Shown: piece by piece, positions 25,034-35,320 of the stretch
How the letters are laid out: each line of letters begins with the position of its first letter
How positions within the stretch are numbered: position 1 is the first letter of the stretch
Assembly (NCBI RefSeq): GCF_004134825.1
Contig: NZ_SDPN01000040.1
Span: 1-39,017 of the forward strand
DNA: 39,017 bases
Source of the DNA: Agromyces albus
GTDB lineage: Bacteria; Actinomycetota; Actinomycetes; Actinomycetales; Microbacteriaceae
Reading direction: 5' to 3'
Program-made: the position numbers and the translations under genes
Notes under the pieces: generated by a model
Seen by the model: the letters and a program-made list of their open reading frames with translations, nothing else
Database searches by the model: none
Told to the model about the DNA's origin: nothing

Positions 25034-25723
25034 CTACGGCTCGAAGCGGTAGCCCATGCCAGGCTCGGTGAGGAAATGCCGCGGCTCAGAGGGGACCGGC
25101 TCGAGTTTGCGGCGCAGCTGTGCGACGTAGAGGCGCAGGTATCCGGCGTCGTTCGCATGGTACGGACCCCACACTTCGCCGAGCAGCATCTGCCGCGTGA
25201 GCAGTTTGCCCGGGTTCTTCAGGAACAGCTCGAGGAGGCGCCACTCCGTGGGCGTCAGGCGAACGGATGCCGCCGCGCCCGCGTCGCCAGGGCCGCGGAC
25301 CGTCTTGGCCGCCAGGTCCACGGTGAGCTCGCCGATCGACATCGACGCGGCATCCGCCTCGTCACCGGATACCGCCCGAGCCCGCGCCCTGAGGCGCGCC
25401 AGCAACTCATCCATCGCGAACGGCTTCGTGACGTAGTCGTCGGCGCCCGCGTCGAGTGCGTCGACCTTCTCTGCCGAGTCGGTGCGGCCCGAGAGCACGA
25501 GGATCGGCACCTTCGACCACGCCCGCACCGCGCGGATCACGTCGACCCCCTCGACCCGAGGCATGCCGAGGTCGAGCAGGATGAGGTCGGGGTGCGCATT
25601 CGCGGCGAGGTCGATCGCCTCGGCGCCGTCATGTGCGGCGATCACCTCGTAGCCCCGCGCCGTGAGCGTGATACGGAGGGCGCGCTGCAATTGCTCGTCG
25701 TCGTCGGCGACGAGGATCCTCAT
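25034..25723 (-). CDS. kdpE: KdpE response regulator
   Basis: 229 residues, OmpR/PhoB class. Receiver: acidic cluster ADDDE, phosphoacceptor Asp51 in LILLDLGMP, Lys in VTKPF. The C-terminal winged helix (LTPTEWRLLELFLKNPGKLLTRQMLL, then AGYLRLYVAQLRRKLEP) binds DNA as tandem dimers. It starts in an ATGA overlap with kdpD and is the last gene of the kdp operon. It activates kdp under potassium limitation or osmotic stress. Two copies of a direct-repeat element in this window, before the kdp operon and before the second potassium permease gene, are its probable targets. Confidence 0.95.
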   Translation of the reverse strand: MRILVADDDEQLQRALRITLTARGYEVIAAHDGAEAIDLAANAHPDLILLDLGMPRVEGVDVIRAVRAWSKVPILVLSGRTDSAEKVDALDAGADDYVTKPFAMDELLARLRARARAVSGDEADAASMSIGELTVDLAAKTVRGPGDAGAAASVRLTPTEWRLLELFLKNPGKLLTRQMLLGEVWGPYHANDAGYLRLYVAQLRRKLEPVPSEPRHFLTEPGMGYRFEP

Positions 25724-28206
25724 GGTGCCTCCTCCTCGGCCGTGGGCAGCGTGACGACCATCGTGAGTCCGCCGCCGGGCGTGTCGTCCACTTCCAGTGT
25801 GCCGTCCATCCCTTCGACGAAGCCCTTCGAGAGGGCGAGGCCCAATCCGAGGCCGGTGTCATTGTCGGTGTCGCCGAGACGCTGGAAAGGCGTGAACACC
25901 TCGTCCCGGCGCTCGGCCGGGATGCCAGGTCCGCGGTCGACGACGCGCAGCTCGGTGCGGCCCTGGAACGAACTCGCGGCAAGTCTGACACGCTCGCCGG
26001 GCGGGCTGTGCCGCACCGCGTTGGCGAGCAGATTCACCACGACGCGCTGGAGGAGCACGGCATCGGCGAGCACGGGCTGAAGGTCCTCGGCGAGATCGAG
26101 TTCCACGGCTCCGGGACCAAGCCCGAGTTCGTCGAGTGCCGGGAAGACGACGTCGGCGACATCGGTCGGTGCGAGCTTCACCACGAGGGCGCCAGCCTGC
26201 ACGCGACTCACGTCGAGCAGGTTGGTGACGAGCTCTGCGAGCGAGTCGAGGCTTTCGGCGGCGGTTTCGAGGAGTTCCTGGCGCTCGGCGGCGGGCAGCT
26301 TCAGCTCGGACGAACGCAGCGCGCTGATCGCGGCCGATGCCGAGGTGAGCGGGCGACGCAGGTCGTGACCGACCGCGGCGAGCAACGCAGAGCGCACGCG
26401 GTCGGTCTCGGCGAGTTCGCCGGCTTCCGACGCAGCCCTGGCGAGGGCGCCGTGCTCGATCGCCTGGTCGATCTGCGTGGCGATGACCTGCAGCAGGCGA
26501 CGCTCGGATGCCGCGAGATCCTGCCCGTGCAGCTCGAGCACGCCGCGCGTGCCGATCGGCACGTTCGTGACGCGGGCGTCGCGCGTGGGCTCGCCATCGG
26601 CCAGCTGCGGCTCGCCGTCGATGAGGAGACGCACGCCGGTGAGCCCGAACGCCTCGCGCGTGCGGGTGACCATCGCCTGCAGTGCGTCCTCGCCGCGCAG
26701 CACGCTGCCCGCGAGCGTTGCGAGCAGCTGCGACTCCGCCACTGCCCGCCGTGCCTCGCGCGAGCGCCGCGCGGCCTGGTCGACGACGTAGCTCACGAGC
26801 AGCACGTTCGCGACGTAGAGGACGAGCGCGAGGAACTGCCGCGGGTCCTCGATCGTGAGGGTGAACCGCGGCTCGACGAACAGGACGTTGAGGGTCAGCC
26901 CGGAGAGGACTGCGGCGAACAGGCCCGGCCACAGGCCGCCGATGAGCGCGACGACGATGACGAGCAGCTGGTAGGCCAGCACGTCGCTGGTGATCGACGA
27001 CTCCGTGTGGAGGCTCACGAGGAGCCAGCTCAACAGCGGCCCGGCGATGAGCGCGACGGCGAATCCGGCGATGAGCCGCTTGCGGCTGAGCGCGCCGCCG
27101 AGCCGCGGCAGCGAGAAGCCCGAGCCCGCGGCGGCGTGCGTCACGATGTGCACGTCGATGTCGCCCGACTCGCGGATGACGGTCGCGCCGATGCCGGGCC
27201 CCGTGAACGCCGCGGCGAGCCGCGACCTTCGGCTCACGCCGATGACCAGCTGCGTGGCATCCGCCGCCCTCGCGAAGTCGACGAGCGCACGCGGCACGTC
27301 TTCGCCGACGACCTGGTGGAACGTGCCGCCGAGCTGCTCGACGAGGGTGCGCTGCCGGTCGAGGGTGCCCGGATGCCGCGCCCGCATGCCGTCGGGATTG
27401 GTCACGTGCACGGCGATCAGCTCGCCGCCCGACGATCGCGACGCGATGCGCGCACCGCGCCGCAGCAGGGTCTCGCCCTCGGGGCCGTCCGTGAGGGCGA
27501 CGACCACCCGCTCGCGTGCCTCCCACTTGCGGTCGATGCCGTGCTCGGCGCGGTAGGCCTTGAGCGCCGAGTCGACCTCGTCGGCGAGCCAGAGCAGGGC
27601 GAGCTCGCGGAGCGCGGTGAGGTTGCCGAGTCGGAAGTAGTTCGAGAGCGCTGCGTCGATGCGCTCGGCCGGGTAGACGAGTCCGCTCGAGAGCCGGTCG
27701 CGCAGGGCCTGGGGCGCGAGGTCGATGACCTCGATCTGGTCGGCCGCACGCAGCGCGGCGTCGGGGATCGTCTCGCGTTGCGGCACCCCGGTGATCTGCA
27801 GCACGACGTCGCCCAGTGACTCGATGTGCTGGGTATTCACCGTCGAGATCACATCGATGCCGGCGTCGAGCAGCTCGTTCACATCCTGCCAGCGCTTCAC
27901 GTTGCGCGACCCCGGCGCGTTCGTGTGCGCGAGCTCGTCGACGAGGGCGATCTCGGGCTTGCGGGCGAGCACGGCGTCGAGGTCCATCTCGGTGAGCGTC
28001 ATGCCGCGATGCGCGACGGAGTGACGTGGCACCACCTCGAGACCGTCGGCCATCGAGGCGATGGCCTTCCGGCCGTGCGTCTCGACGAACGCGAGGACCA
28101 CATCATGGCCTTCGTCGGCGAGGCGCTTGCCCTCCTCGAGCATCGTGTAGGTTTTGCCGACGCCGGGAGCAGCGCCGAGCAGCACCCGAAGCCGCCCCCT
28201 CCGCAT
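25720..28206 (-). CDS. kdpD: KdpD sensor histidine kinase
   Basis: 828 residues, near the family norm. The N-terminal KdpD domain has a P-loop GAAPGVGKT at 11-19 and VDELAHTNAPGSRN, then a Usp-like domain with GVSRRSRLAAAFTGPG, which matches the c-di-AMP-binding position known in other KdpD proteins. Four membrane helices lie around residues 370-490, then a GAF-like region, the phosphorylated His in AAVGHDLRRPLTS near 615, and the ATPase boxes LLANAVRHSPP, DRGPGIP and GLGLGLALSKG. It phosphorylates KdpE. Encoded 4 nt after kdpC and overlapping kdpE by 4 nt. Confidence 0.95.
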   Translation of the reverse strand: MRRGRLRVLLGAAPGVGKTYTMLEEGKRLADEGHDVVLAFVETHGRKAIASMADGLEVVPRHSVAHRGMTLTEMDLDAVLARKPEIALVDELAHTNAPGSRNVKRWQDVNELLDAGIDVISTVNTQHIESLGDVVLQITGVPQRETIPDAALRAADQIEVIDLAPQALRDRLSSGLVYPAERIDAALSNYFRLGNLTALRELALLWLADEVDSALKAYRAEHGIDRKWEARERVVVALTDGPEGETLLRRGARIASRSSGGELIAVHVTNPDGMRARHPGTLDRQRTLVEQLGGTFHQVVGEDVPRALVDFARAADATQLVIGVSRRSRLAAAFTGPGIGATVIRESGDIDVHIVTHAAAGSGFSLPRLGGALSRKRLIAGFAVALIAGPLLSWLLVSLHTESSITSDVLAYQLLVIVVALIGGLWPGLFAAVLSGLTLNVLFVEPRFTLTIEDPRQFLALVLYVANVLLVSYVVDQAARRSREARRAVAESQLLATLAGSVLRGEDALQAMVTRTREAFGLTGVRLLIDGEPQLADGEPTRDARVTNVPIGTRGVLELHGQDLAASERRLLQVIATQIDQAIEHGALARAASEAGELAETDRVRSALLAAVGHDLRRPLTSASAAISALRSSELKLPAAERQELLETAAESLDSLAELVTNLLDVSRVQAGALVVKLAPTDVADVVFPALDELGLGPGAVELDLAEDLQPVLADAVLLQRVVVNLLANAVRHSPPGERVRLAASSFQGRTELRVVDRGPGIPAERRDEVFTPFQRLGDTDNDTGLGLGLALSKGFVEGMDGTLEVDDTPGGGLTMVVTLPTAEEEAP

Positions 28207-28210
28207 ACGA

Positions 28211-28819
28211 CTAACCTTCCAGCTCGGCGAGGGCGAGGTTCAGCTGCAGCACGTTGACGGTCGGTTCGCCCAGATACCCGAGGTCCCGTGCCTGAATCCT
28301 AGACTCCACCAGTTCGCGCACCGCGGCTTCGGCAAGGCCGCGTTCGGCCGCGACGCGCGGCACCTGCAGCAGGGCGTACTCCGGGCTGATGTGAGGGTCG
28401 AGACCGGAGGCCGACGCGGTCAGGGCGTCCGCCGGGACGTCATCGGGTGAGACGCCGTTGGACTCGGCGACCTGCGCCTTCCGCTCCTCGATCGCCGCGA
28501 TGAGGTCGGCGTTCTCAGGCCCATAGTTGCTGCCGCTGGAGGCACCGGCGTCGTAGCCGTCGCCCGCGGCGGAGGGGCGGGACTGGAACCACTCGGGGAG
28601 CGGCTCCCAGTCGGCATCCGTGAAGGACTGGCCGATGAGCGCGGAGCCCACGATGTCGTCGCCCGAGCGGATGACGGAGCCGTTCGCCTGCGCAGGCAGC
28701 GCGAGCTGCCCGATGCCGGTGACCACGATCGTGTAGGCCACGCCGAGGACGAGCGTGAAGATGAGCATCGTGCGGAGTGCCACCCAGTGGGTGCGCATCG
28801 TGGTGCGAGTCGTAACCAT
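28211..28819 (-). CDS. kdpC: Potassium-transporting ATPase subunit KdpC
   Basis: 202 residues: one N-terminal membrane anchor (LRTMLIFTLVLGVAYTIVVTG, about 16-37), then the periplasmic-side domain with GSALIGQSF, ASASGLDPHISPEYA and VLQLNLAL, all KdpC hallmarks. It stabilises the KdpFABC complex and couples KdpA to KdpB. AGGA precedes ATG 28819 by eight bases; a second ATG seven codons in is an alternative. Encoded 21 nt after kdpB. Confidence 0.95.
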   Translation of the reverse strand: MVTTRTTMRTHWVALRTMLIFTLVLGVAYTIVVTGIGQLALPAQANGSVIRSGDDIVGSALIGQSFTDADWEPLPEWFQSRPSAAGDGYDAGASSGSNYGPENADLIAAIEERKAQVAESNGVSPDDVPADALTASASGLDPHISPEYALLQVPRVAAERGLAEAAVRELVESRIQARDLGYLGEPTVNVLQLNLALAELEG

Positions 28820-28840
28820 GACGTGTTTCCTTTCCCGAGC

Positions 28841-31009
28841 TCAGAACCCTGGGATGATGCTGACGACGAGGTCGATCAGCTTGATGCCGATGAAGGGCGC
28901 GATGATGCCGCCGAGCCCGTAGACGAGCAGGTTGCGGCTCAGCACTGCGGATGCTCCGAGCGGCCGGTACTTCACCCCGCGGAGCGCGAGCGGGATCAGG
29001 ATCACGATGATGATCGCGTTGAAGATGATCGCCGAGAGGATCGCTGAGGCGGGGGAGTGGAGCTGCATGACGTTCAGCACCGCGAGCCCCGGGAAGACGC
29101 CTGCGAACATCGCCGGGATGATCGCGAAGTACTTCGCGATGTCGTTGGCGATCGAGAACGTCGTGAGCGCGCCGCGCGTGATGAGCAGCTGCTTGCCGAT
29201 GCGTACGATCTCGATGAGCTTCGTCGGGTCGGAATCGAGGTCGACCATGTTGCCGGCCTCCTTCGCCGCCGACGTGCCCGTGTTCATGGCCACCCCGACG
29301 TCGGCCTGCGCGAGCGCGGGTGCGTCGTTCGTGCCGTCGCCGGTCATCGCGACGAGGTTGCCGCCGGCCTGTTCCTTTCGGATCAGCGCGATCTTGTCCT
29401 CGGGGGTCGCCTCGGCGAGGTAGTCGTCGACACCGGCCTCGGCGGCGATCGCCCTCGCGGTGAGCGGGTTGTCGCCCGTGATCATGACGGTGCGGATGCC
29501 CATGGCGCGAAGTTCGGTGAAGCGCTCGGTGAGCCCGTCCTTGACGATGTCCTTGAGATGCACCACGCCGAGGATGCGAGCCACGCCGTCGGTCGACTTC
29601 TCTGCGACGACGAGGGGCGTACCGCCGCCGACCGAGATCGCGTCGACTCGCCGGGCGAGTTCGTCCTGTGTGCTCGAGGGAATGGGGGCGGATGCCTCGA
29701 CCCAGGCGATGACCGCCGAGCCGGCGCCCTTGCGGATGGTCGACCCGTCGGGCAGGTCGAGTCCCGACATCCTGGTCTGCGCCGTGAACGGCACCACCTC
29801 GCCGGCCGGGGCGGCATCGAAGCCGATACCGTGCTGGGCGGCGAGGTCCACGATCGACGAACCCTCGGGCGTCGGATCGGCGAGCGACGAGAGCGCCGCG
29901 GCCTGTACGAGCACCGCGGCATCCACGCCCGGCATCGCGACGAACTCGCTCGCACGCCGATTGCCGTACGTGATCGTGCCCGTCTTGTCGAGGAGCAGCG
30001 TCGTGACATCGCCCGCGGCTTCGACCGCACGGCCAGACATCGCGAGCACGTTCCGCTGCACGAGCCGGTCCATGCCGGCGATGCCGATCGCCGAGAGCAA
30101 CGCGCCGATCGTGGTCGGGATGAGGCAGACGAGGAGGGCGACGAGCACCGGGATGGAAGCCGGCGCCGCCGCGTACGACGCGATCGGGTTGAGGGTGAGC
30201 ACGACGACGACGAAGACGATCGAGAGGCTCGCCAGCAGGATGTTCAGCGCGATCTCGTTCGGGGTCTTCTGACGGGCGGCGCCTTCGACGAGCGCGATCA
30301 TGCGGTCGACGAAGGTCTCACCGGGCTTCGAGGTGATGCGCACGACGATGCGGTCGGAGAGCACCCGGGTTCCGCCCGTCACGGCGGAGCGGTCCCCGCC
30401 CGACTCGCGAACGACGGGCGCCGACTCGCCGGTGATGGCCGACTCGTCGACCGAGGCGATGCCCCAGACGATGTCGCCGTCGCCCGGGATCAGGTCGCCT
30501 GCGGTGACCACGACGATGTCGCCGAGCCGGAGATCGGCGGACGAGACATCCGTCACGGTCGAGTGCTCGGCTGAGGCATCCGCCGCTTCGCTGTAATCGC
30601 GCACGACGTGTGCGACCGTCGAGGTACGGGTCTGGCGCAGCGTTTCGGCCTGGGCCTTGCCGCGGCCCTCCGCCACCGACTCCGCGAGGTTCGCGAAGAC
30701 CACAGTGAGCCAGAGCCACACGGCGATGCCCCACGTGAACGAGACCGGAACGACCGTGCCGCCCGACGAGCCAGGGCCGCCGAGAAACGGTTCGGCGATC
30801 GCGAGCACGGTCGTGAGTGCGGCTCCGATCTCGACGATGAACATGACCGGGTTGCGCCACATCCGGCGGGGGTCGAGCTTTCGGAACGCGCCGGGAAGCG
30901 CGTGGAGGAGCTGCGAGGGGCCGAAGGCGCCCATCGGACGCTTCGACGGCGCACCCATCGGCCGTGTGGCGTTGCCGGTCGTCGAGGGGATCTCAGTGAT
31001 GGTGGACAT
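28841..31009 (-). CDS. kdpB: Potassium-transporting ATPase ATP-binding subunit KdpB
   Basis: 722 residues, P-type ATPase. TGESAPV near residue 193 (actuator), DKTGTITYG near 342 (phosphorylated Asp), [20 protein letters not shown] and [18 protein letters not shown] near 558. The N-terminal extension of about 35 residues before the first helix is slightly long. It hydrolyses ATP to drive potassium taken in through KdpA. The start ATG 31009 is three bases after the kdpA stop. Confidence 0.96.
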   Translation of the reverse strand: MSTITEIPSTTGNATRPMGAPSKRPMGAFGPSQLLHALPGAFRKLDPRRMWRNPVMFIVEIGAALTTVLAIAEPFLGGPGSSGGTVVPVSFTWGIAVWLWLTVVFANLAESVAEGRGKAQAETLRQTRTSTVAHVVRDYSEAADASAEHSTVTDVSSADLRLGDIVVVTAGDLIPGDGDIVWGIASVDESAITGESAPVVRESGGDRSAVTGGTRVLSDRIVVRITSKPGETFVDRMIALVEGAARQKTPNEIALNILLASLSIVFVVVVLTLNPIASYAAAPASIPVLVALLVCLIPTTIGALLSAIGIAGMDRLVQRNVLAMSGRAVEAAGDVTTLLLDKTGTITYGNRRASEFVAMPGVDAAVLVQAAALSSLADPTPEGSSIVDLAAQHGIGFDAAPAGEVVPFTAQTRMSGLDLPDGSTIRKGAGSAVIAWVEASAPIPSSTQDELARRVDAISVGGGTPLVVAEKSTDGVARILGVVHLKDIVKDGLTERFTELRAMGIRTVMITGDNPLTARAIAAEAGVDDYLAEATPEDKIALIRKEQAGGNLVAMTGDGTNDAPALAQADVGVAMNTGTSAAKEAGNMVDLDSDPTKLIEIVRIGKQLLITRGALTTFSIANDIAKYFAIIPAMFAGVFPGLAVLNVMQLHSPASAILSAIIFNAIIIVILIPLALRGVKYRPLGASAVLSRNLLVYGLGGIIAPFIGIKLIDLVVSIIPGF

Positions 31010-31012
31010 GGA

Positions 31013-32686
31013 TCAGCTCAGCCCTTCCGCCAGGGGACCCAGCGCGAGAACGGGGAAGTAGGTGAGGGCGGTCACGATGACCGTCACCCCGATGAGGAGG
31101 CCGACGAACTGCGGCCGGTGGGTCGGCAGGGTGCCCGCGGTGGCAGGCGTCTTGTCCTGCGCGGCGAGACTGCCGGCGATCGCGAGCACGAGCACGATCG
31201 GAACGAACCGGCCGAGGAGCATCGCGACACCGAGCGCCGTGTTGAGCCACGGCGTGTTCGCCGTGAGTCCGGCGAAGGCGGAGCCGTTGTTGTTCGACGC
31301 CGACGTGAAGGCGTAGAGCACCTCCGACATGCCGTGGATGCCGGGATTCCAGATCGAGATGGACTCGACATCCTCGCGAACGCCGGGGATCGCGAAGCTC
31401 AGGGCGGTTCCCGCGAGCACGAGCGTCGGCGTCACGAGGATGTAGAGGCTCGCGAGCTTGATCTCGCGAGGCCCGATCTTCTTGCCGAGGTACTCGGGTG
31501 TGCGGCCGACGAGGAGACCGGCGATGAACACGGCGATCACGGCGAGCACGAGCATGCCGTAGAGGCCGGATCCGACACCGCCAGGGGCGACCTCGCCGAG
31601 CATCATGTTGAGCATCGGCATCATGCCGCCCAGCGCGGTGAACGAATCGTGCATCGAGTTGACGGCGCCGGTCGAGGTGAGTGTGGATGCGGATCCGAAC
31701 AGGGCTGAGCCGAAGATGCCGAAGCGCTGCTCCTTGCCCTCCATCGCTCCGCCGGCGAGCTCGGGAGCGGTACCGGCACCGTTCGCCTCGAAGATCGACA
31801 GCGCGACGAGCGACCCGACGAAGATCGTCGCCATGACCGCGAGGATCGCGTAGCCCTGCTTGTCACTGCCGACCATGCGACCGAACGTGCGCGGCAACGC
31901 GAAGGGGATCGCGAGCAGGAGCACGATCTCGAAGAGGCTCGTCCAGGCTGTCGGGTTCTCGAACGGATGCGCCGAGTTCGCGTTGAAGAAACCGCCGCCG
32001 TTCGTGCCGAGCTCCTTGATGGCCTCCTGCGACGCGACGGGCCCGCCCGGCAGGCTCTGGGTGGTTCCCGCGAGCGTCGTGATCTCGGTGAAGCCGTTGA
32101 AGTTCTGCACGACGCCGCCCACGATCAGCACGACCGAGCTGACGAGTGCGAGCGGAAGCAGCAGACGGAACGAGCCGCGGAACAGGTCGACCCAGAAGTT
32201 GCCGATCGTGCCCGAGCGGCGGCGTGCGAACCCCCGCACGAGGGCGACGGCGACGGCGATGCCCACCGCGGCGGAGACGAAGTTCTGCACCGCGAGGCCT
32301 GCCAGTTGCACGGTGTATCCCATCGTGACCTCCGGCGAGTACGACTGCCAGTTCGTGTTCGACACGAACGATGCCGCGGTGTTGAACGAGAGCCCCTCCG
32401 GGATCGCCGGGAGCCCCAGCGAGTACGGGAGCACCGCCTGCGCACGCTGGAGCGCGTAGACCAGCAGCGCGCCGATCAGCGAGAACGCGAGCACGGCTCG
32501 CGTGTAGGCCCGCCACGACTGCTCCGATCGCGGGTCGACCCCGACGATCCGGTAGAGCCCGCGCTCGATCCTCCAGTCGCTGTCCGACGTGTAGAGGTGC
32601 GCCATGTAGTCGCCGAGGGGGCGATAGATGAGGGCGAGGGCGAGCGCGAGGGTGACCGCCTGCGCGACGGCGAAGAACTCGTCCAT
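31013..32686 (-). CDS. kdpA: Potassium-transporting ATPase potassium-binding subunit KdpA
   Basis: 557 residues, about ten membrane helices, with the four pore-loop regions: [53 protein letters not shown] and [14 protein letters not shown]. It is the channel-like subunit that selects potassium. Its ATG shares one base with the kdpF stop (TGATG), so translation is coupled. Confidence 0.96.
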   Translation of the reverse strand: MDEFFAVAQAVTLALALALIYRPLGDYMAHLYTSDSDWRIERGLYRIVGVDPRSEQSWRAYTRAVLAFSLIGALLVYALQRAQAVLPYSLGLPAIPEGLSFNTAASFVSNTNWQSYSPEVTMGYTVQLAGLAVQNFVSAAVGIAVAVALVRGFARRRSGTIGNFWVDLFRGSFRLLLPLALVSSVVLIVGGVVQNFNGFTEITTLAGTTQSLPGGPVASQEAIKELGTNGGGFFNANSAHPFENPTAWTSLFEIVLLLAIPFALPRTFGRMVGSDKQGYAILAVMATIFVGSLVALSIFEANGAGTAPELAGGAMEGKEQRFGIFGSALFGSASTLTSTGAVNSMHDSFTALGGMMPMLNMMLGEVAPGGVGSGLYGMLVLAVIAVFIAGLLVGRTPEYLGKKIGPREIKLASLYILVTPTLVLAGTALSFAIPGVREDVESISIWNPGIHGMSEVLYAFTSASNNNGSAFAGLTANTPWLNTALGVAMLLGRFVPIVLVLAIAGSLAAQDKTPATAGTLPTHRPQFVGLLIGVTVIVTALTYFPVLALGPLAEGLS

Positions 32687-32775
32687 CAGAACCGCTCAGG
32701 TCTGAGGAGGGCGTACACGAGGTACACCACTGCGGCGACACCCAGCGCGGCAGCGAGGAGCTCGAAGATGATCAC
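32686..32775 (-). CDS. kdpF: KdpF, small membrane subunit of the potassium ATPase
   Basis: 29 residues from GTG 32775 ([19 protein letters not shown], ending LLRPERF): one membrane helix and the Arg-Pro-Glu-Arg-Phe tail typical of KdpF. The stop overlaps kdpA by one base and the start overlaps the preceding 27-codon ORF (GTGA). It stabilises the KdpFABC complex. Too short for most gene finders. Confidence 0.88.
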   Translation of the reverse strand: MIIFELLAAALGVAAVVYLVYALLRPERF

Positions 32776-32855
32776 AGCTTCTCGACCCCCCTGGCGATGA
32801 GGCCGACGAGTACGAACACGGCGATGATGCCGAGAAGGTAGACGACGTCGAGCAC
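32772..32855 (-). CDS. 27-residue single-helix membrane peptide ahead of kdpF
   Basis: Starts at GTG 32855, five bases after GGAG, and overlaps kdpF by four (GTGA). It begins MLDVVYLLGIIAVFVLVGL and ends IARGVEKL: one hydrophobic helix with a basic/acidic cytoplasmic tail. The frame continues upstream to 32963 but that part falls in the conserved regulatory element. Similar tiny ORFs before kdpF occur in other actinobacterial kdp operons as far as I recall; no function is assigned. By coupling it is likely part of, or a regulator of, the Kdp complex. Confidence 0.6.
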   Translation of the reverse strand: MLDVVYLLGIIAVFVLVGLIARGVEKL

Positions 32856-32915
32856 GAAGACTCCAAGGTTCGAAGGCCGTCGGCCGCTAACGCGACGGGC
32901 GGGCAGCCTTTCGCT

Positions 32916-32976
32916 GCACCTGCGATGCAACACCCGAGCGGATGCCGCGGTGCCGATCCTCACGGAGCGCTAACGC
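32916..32976 (-). repeat. 61-bp element, copy upstream of the kdp operon
   Basis: It matches 35085-35145 at 55 of 61 positions, same orientation relative to the downstream gene. It includes the KdpE-like box at one end and about 40 bp of conserved core beyond it that probably contains the promoter. No other copy was seen in the window. Confidence 0.8.
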
Positions 32977-33006
32977 GGCTCCTTGCGATCCACATGAGGT
33001 CCTCAC
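32957..33006 (-). promoter_or_regulatory. Probable KdpE binding sites, kdp operon
   Basis: On the minus strand four heptamers are arranged as GTGAGGA-N4-ATGTGGA (33006-32989) and GTTAGCG-N4-GTGAGGA (32974-32957). Half-site starts are 11, 21 and 11 bp apart, one or two helical turns, the layout OmpR/PhoB-class regulators bind. Identical spacing occurs before the second potassium permease gene. Confidence 0.6.
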
Positions 33007-33058
33007 GGCCGCTCGAGAAGCAGTGCGGCCGCAATCGGTTCGCGACGGAGCGGCCGGG

Positions 33059-35038
33059 CTACCCGCCGACATGGATCACAGGTCGCTCGGACGGATCCTG
33101 CTCGGCCTCGCGGATGATCTCGCGCACGACCGGCGGGGTGTCGCCGCGTCCGAGGAGGATGTAGCGCACCATGTGGAGGAGGGGGTTCCCCTCGGACCAT
33201 TCGAAGTAGGCGTGAGGCCGCACACCGGTCGCATCGCGCATCGCGATCAGGATCGCGGCGATCGCGTTGGGCGTCGCGGGACTGTCTGCTCGCAGCACTC
33301 GATGTCCGTCGACCTCGACTCCGCGTACCTGCAGCACCTCCCGAAAGTCGGACGGGTCGACGACGTGGATCTCGAGGAACAGCACGTCGGCTCTGCCGGG
33401 CACGGGATTGAGTCGACGTTGCACCGATTCCTTCTCGGCGTATTCGGCGGCGTCCCCGGCTCCCGGCCGGTTCGCGATCACGCTGAGCCGGCCGTCGTAC
33501 ACGAGTGAGCCCTCGATGAAGCTGCGGGCGGCCTCGTCGAACTCGATCCGGTCGGCCCGGATCTCGGTGGTGCGTGTCACTCTCGAGATGATCGACACCG
33601 CGACGATGCCGAGGATGAACAGAGCCGAGATCGCGATTCCGTCGGGTTTCTCGATCACGTTGGCCCCGAGTGCATAGCCGAGGACGACCGTCAAGACGGC
33701 GAACCCGATGATGGCGGCGGTCTGGCGGCGGCGGATCGCGGAGATCAGCACCGCGACCGACGCCGACACCATCATCGCCAGGATGCCCGTGGCATACGCC
33801 CCCGCCTGCGCGTCGACGTCCGCCTGAAACGCGATCGTGATGATCACGCTGATCCCGGTGTACACGAGCACGACGGGGCGAACCGCTCGGCTCCATTCGG
33901 GCGCCATCCCGTACGTCGGGAGGTACCGCGGCACGATGTTGATGAGTCCGGCCATCGCCGATGCGCCCGCGAACCACAGGATCAGGATGCTGCTGATGTC
34001 GTAGACGGTGCCGAACGCGTCGCCGAAGAAGCCGTGAGCGAGGTAGGCGAGCGCCCGGCCATTCGCCTCCCCGCCCGGCTCGAACGCCTCAGCGGGGATG
34101 AGCAGCGTCGTGACGATGCTGCTCGTGATCAGGAAGGCGCTCATGATGACGGCCGCGGCGGTCAACAGCTTCCTGGTGTTCCGGATGCGGGAGGCGAGCC
34201 GCTCCTGCTGGGTCTCGCCCGTCGCAGCGACGAGGGGCATCATGCTCACGCCGGTCTCGAAACCCGACAGGCCGAGCACGAGCAGGGGGAACGCGATCAG
34301 GGCCGGGAGCAGGACGCCCGAGAAGCCTCCGCCGCCGGCAGTGATGGCGCCGAGCCAGTCGGCGACCGGCACGGGATCGGTGATCACGTCGATCAGCCCC
34401 GCGACGATGACGATCGCGTTCAGCCCGAGGAAGACCGCCACGAGCGGGATGGCGACGTTGACCGCCTCGGTGAACCCCATCAGGAACACGCCGCCCAGCA
34501 CCAGCAGGAACACGATCGTGATCGCCACGGCCTGCCCGTCCAACGCAGCAGGCACGAGCGGATTCTCGATGAGGTGCACCGTGGCATCCGCCGACGACAG
34601 CGTGATGGTGATGATCCATGATGTCGCGACGAAGCCGAGCAGGATGAGCACGAAGATCTTGCCCTGCCAGAACGGAAGCAACCGTTCGAGCATCGCCACA
34701 GAGCCTTGCCCATGAGGGCTCTCCTTGGCGACGCGCCGGTACATCGGCAACATGCCGAACAAGGTCAGGGCAACGATCAGCAGCGTGGCGATCGGCGACA
34801 CCGCCCCGGCCGCGAGCACGGCGATGGAGGGAAGGTACGACAAGGTGGAGAAGTAGTCGACGCCCGTCAGGCACATCACCTTCCACCACGAATGCTGCGC
34901 GACGGTCGACTCCTCGCTCTCGGGACCGACCGGCTGAACCCGGTGCCGGAGGAGCCATTGGGAGAGCGGAGTCCTCGAGCTGTGGGCTGAGGGACCGGGC
35001 ACACTGGCCGGGAACTGGAACTCGGCCCAATTGCGCAC
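33059..35038 (-). CDS. APC-superfamily permease, probable potassium uptake (KUP/KimA-like)
   Basis: 659 residues from GTG 35038; AGGAGGAG at 35046-35053 with a seven-base gap decides this start over 35083. After about 45 hydrophilic residues come roughly twelve membrane helices (from [19 protein letters not shown] near 55 to [15 protein letters not shown]), then a soluble C-terminal domain of about 170 residues ([52 protein letters not shown]). A permease core with a large cytosolic tail is the plan of KUP and KimA potassium importers; automated annotation might say amino acid permease. The same putative KdpE element as the kdp operon precedes it, which is the best argument for potassium as substrate. 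Confidence 0.78.
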   Translation of the reverse strand: MRNWAEFQFPASVPGPSAHSSRTPLSQWLLRHRVQPVGPESEESTVAQHSWWKVMCLTGVDYFSTLSYLPSIAVLAAGAVSPIATLLIVALTLFGMLPMYRRVAKESPHGQGSVAMLERLLPFWQGKIFVLILLGFVATSWIITITLSSADATVHLIENPLVPAALDGQAVAITIVFLLVLGGVFLMGFTEAVNVAIPLVAVFLGLNAIVIVAGLIDVITDPVPVADWLGAITAGGGGFSGVLLPALIAFPLLVLGLSGFETGVSMMPLVAATGETQQERLASRIRNTRKLLTAAAVIMSAFLITSSIVTTLLIPAEAFEPGGEANGRALAYLAHGFFGDAFGTVYDISSILILWFAGASAMAGLINIVPRYLPTYGMAPEWSRAVRPVVLVYTGISVIITIAFQADVDAQAGAYATGILAMMVSASVAVLISAIRRRQTAAIIGFAVLTVVLGYALGANVIEKPDGIAISALFILGIVAVSIISRVTRTTEIRADRIEFDEAARSFIEGSLVYDGRLSVIANRPGAGDAAEYAEKESVQRRLNPVPGRADVLFLEIHVVDPSDFREVLQVRGVEVDGHRVLRADSPATPNAIAAILIAMRDATGVRPHAYFEWSEGNPLLHMVRYILLGRGDTPPVVREIIREAEQDPSERPVIHVGG

Positions 35039-35084
35039 GTGCAGACTCCTCCTGCGAACCATCTCGGCGGAACGCCAGGTCATC

Positions 35085-35145
35085 GCACCTGCGATGCAAC
35101 ACCCGAGCGAACGCCGCGGCGCCGATCCTCACGAATCCCTAACGC
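35085..35145 (-). repeat. 61-bp element, copy upstream of the APC/KUP-like permease
   Basis: Second copy of 32916-32976, six mismatches. It lies 47 bp from the permease GTG. Both copies could encode a short peptide of form [16 protein letters not shown], but two of the three differences in that stretch change the amino acid, so selection on DNA is the simpler reading. Confidence 0.8.
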
Positions 35146-35175
35146 CCACCCGCCCGATCCCAACGGCGTCCTCAC
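35126..35175 (-). promoter_or_regulatory. Probable KdpE binding sites, APC/KUP-like permease gene
   Basis: Minus strand: GTGAGGA-N4-GTTGGGA (35175-35158) and GTTAGGG-N4-GTGAGGA (35143-35126). Spacing of half-sites (11, 21, 11) equals that before kdp although the sequence between the pairs is not conserved, which argues for real protein contacts. Confidence 0.6.
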
Positions 35176-35275
35176 GGTCCATCGGGGCCGGAGGTCCGCC
35201 CCGTGGTGTATCCGCATCCGAGGTATGGGCATCCCGGATCGTCTCAGTTGGTTTCCGTTCGTTTTCGGGCCATTA

Positions 35276-35295
35276 ATGGCACATTCATGGCACAG
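35276..35295 (+). repeat. att-like direct repeat, copy 1
   Basis: ATGGCACATTCATGGCACAG. Itself two ATGGCACA words 11 bp apart. It matches 36219-36238 at 19 of 20 positions in the same orientation; the two copies bracket about 0.9 kb of decayed sequence beside the tRNA cluster. Confidence 0.55.
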
Positions 35296-35320
35296 ATTCG
35301 GCCCGGGATCGGGTAGGTGA

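Noticed and set aside
32860..33010. c-di-AMP (ydaO) riboswitch before kdp
   Set aside because: I compared it from memory with the ydaO consensus and found none of the conserved core segments in order; the direct repeats fit a DNA-binding regulator better. A covariance-model search would settle it.
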